In this document: positions 6,711 through 6,916 of the stretch, one piece after another
Layout: every line of letters begins with the position of its first letter
Numbering within the stretch: position 1 is the first letter of the stretch
Assembly: GCA_900546895.1 (NCBI GenBank)
Contig: UREO01000164.1
Span: 1 to 6,916, forward strand
Length of the DNA stretch: 6,916 nucleotides
From: an uncultured Oscillospiraceae bacterium
Lineage (GTDB): Bacteria; Bacillota; Clostridia; Oscillospirales; Acutalibacteraceae
Direction of reading: 5' to 3'
The notes under the pieces: model-generated
What the model was told of the DNA's origin: nothing
The model's input: the letters and a program-made list of their open reading frames with translations, nothing else
Databases searched by the model: none
Program-made: the position numbers and the translations under genes

Positions 6711-6869
6711 ATGGATTATTTATGGGCTTTTTTGATCGGCGGCGCCATTTGCGCGATCGGCCAGGTCCTGATCGATTTTACGAAGCTGACGCCGGCCAGA
6801 ATCCTTGTTTTGTTTGTCACGCTGGGTGTGGCACTGACGGGGCTGGGGCTGTACGGGCCGCTTGTGGAC
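6711..6869 (+). CDS. spoVAE: Stage V sporulation protein AE, 5' part only (cut by adapter)
   Basis: SpoVAE is an inner forespore membrane protein of the SpoVA channel group, which moves dipicolinic acid into the spore during sporulation and out at germination. The 53 genuine residues match the family's N-terminus: MDYLWAFLIGGAICAIGQ (1-18), then LIDFTKLTPARILVLF (20-35), and GLGLYGPLVD (44-53). Two membrane helices are visible, about 5-20 and 30-48. The family is usually near 115-120 residues, so over half is missing. The ribosome site GAGGTG (6699-6704) stands 6 bases before the ATG. The frame runs on to the end of the window, but from base 6870 the sequence is sequencing adapter, so everything after Asp53 is artificial. 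The spoVAC and spoVAD genes, which usually come before spoVAE in one operon, are not upstream here. Confidence 0.87.
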
Positions 6870-6916
6870 CTGTCTCTTATACACATCTCCGAGCCCACGA
6901 GACATGCGCAGATCTC
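6870..6916. other. Nextera sequencing adapter contamination at the contig end
   Basis: Bases 6870-6888 are the 19-base Tn5 mosaic end as seen in read-through (CTGTCTCTTATACACATCT). Bases 6889-6903 continue with CCGAGCCCACGAGAC, the i7-side Nextera adapter; 6904-6911 (ATGCGCAG) is an 8-base index, and ATCTC at 6912-6916 begins the P7 tail. Base 6870 could be shared with the genome. Translation gives SLIHISEPTR on the plus strand and MCIRDR on the minus strand, both well known adapter-derived peptides. This is a library artefact, not a transposon in the organism. Confidence 0.98.

Noticed and set aside
6870..6888. A transposon end (Tn5 mosaic end) as a natural mobile element
   Set aside because: It is followed directly by the commercial adapter, an index and the P7 tail, so it comes from library preparation.

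Overview
The window looks like a contig end from a spore-forming, moderately high-GC clostridial Firmicute, perhaps of the Oscillospiraceae/Ruminococcaceae type. This rests on a SpoVAE-like sporulation gene at the right end, strong AGGAGG-type ribosome binding sites, a clostridial-type AsnB and a CpXC-domain protein. The genus is inference; there is no rRNA or other marker gene to settle it.

Layout. Bases 1-819 are strikingly AT-rich and hold one secreted protein of unknown function (86-709). Next comes a single-pass membrane protein of unknown function (820-1356) in GC-richer sequence. A strong shared hairpin terminator (1381-1419) separates it from a convergent two-gene minus-strand operon. 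That operon's first gene encodes a short helical protein with a six-cysteine cluster and an acidic tail (3066-2539), and its second is mnmA, the tRNA 2-thiouridylase (2530-1457). A 160-base divergent promoter region (3067-3226) then drives rightward genes: a CpXC zinc-ribbon protein (3227-3889), asnB asparagine synthetase (3895-5763) and a YgiD-type extradiol dioxygenase (5835-6596). A clean terminator (6609-6633) closes this group. The start of spoVAE (6711) follows.

The last 47 bases (6870-6916) are not genomic. They are the Nextera transposon mosaic end, adapter, an 8-base index and the start of the P7 tail, so spoVAE is cut after 53 genuine codons and the contig end needs trimming.

How the genes work together. 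The Cys-rich protein and mnmA are separated by 8 bases and are very likely co-translated, which hints at, but does not prove, a link to sulfur or metal handling. CpXC and asnB are 5 bases apart and share a promoter with a short leader, so there is no room for a T-box or riboswitch ahead of asnB. The dioxygenase may be read from the same transcript, since no terminator is visible between it and asnB. I see no phage, CRISPR, insertion sequence, rRNA or tRNA. Apart from the three uncharacterised proteins this is mostly a housekeeping region, and I did not find convincing evidence of a new multi-gene system.
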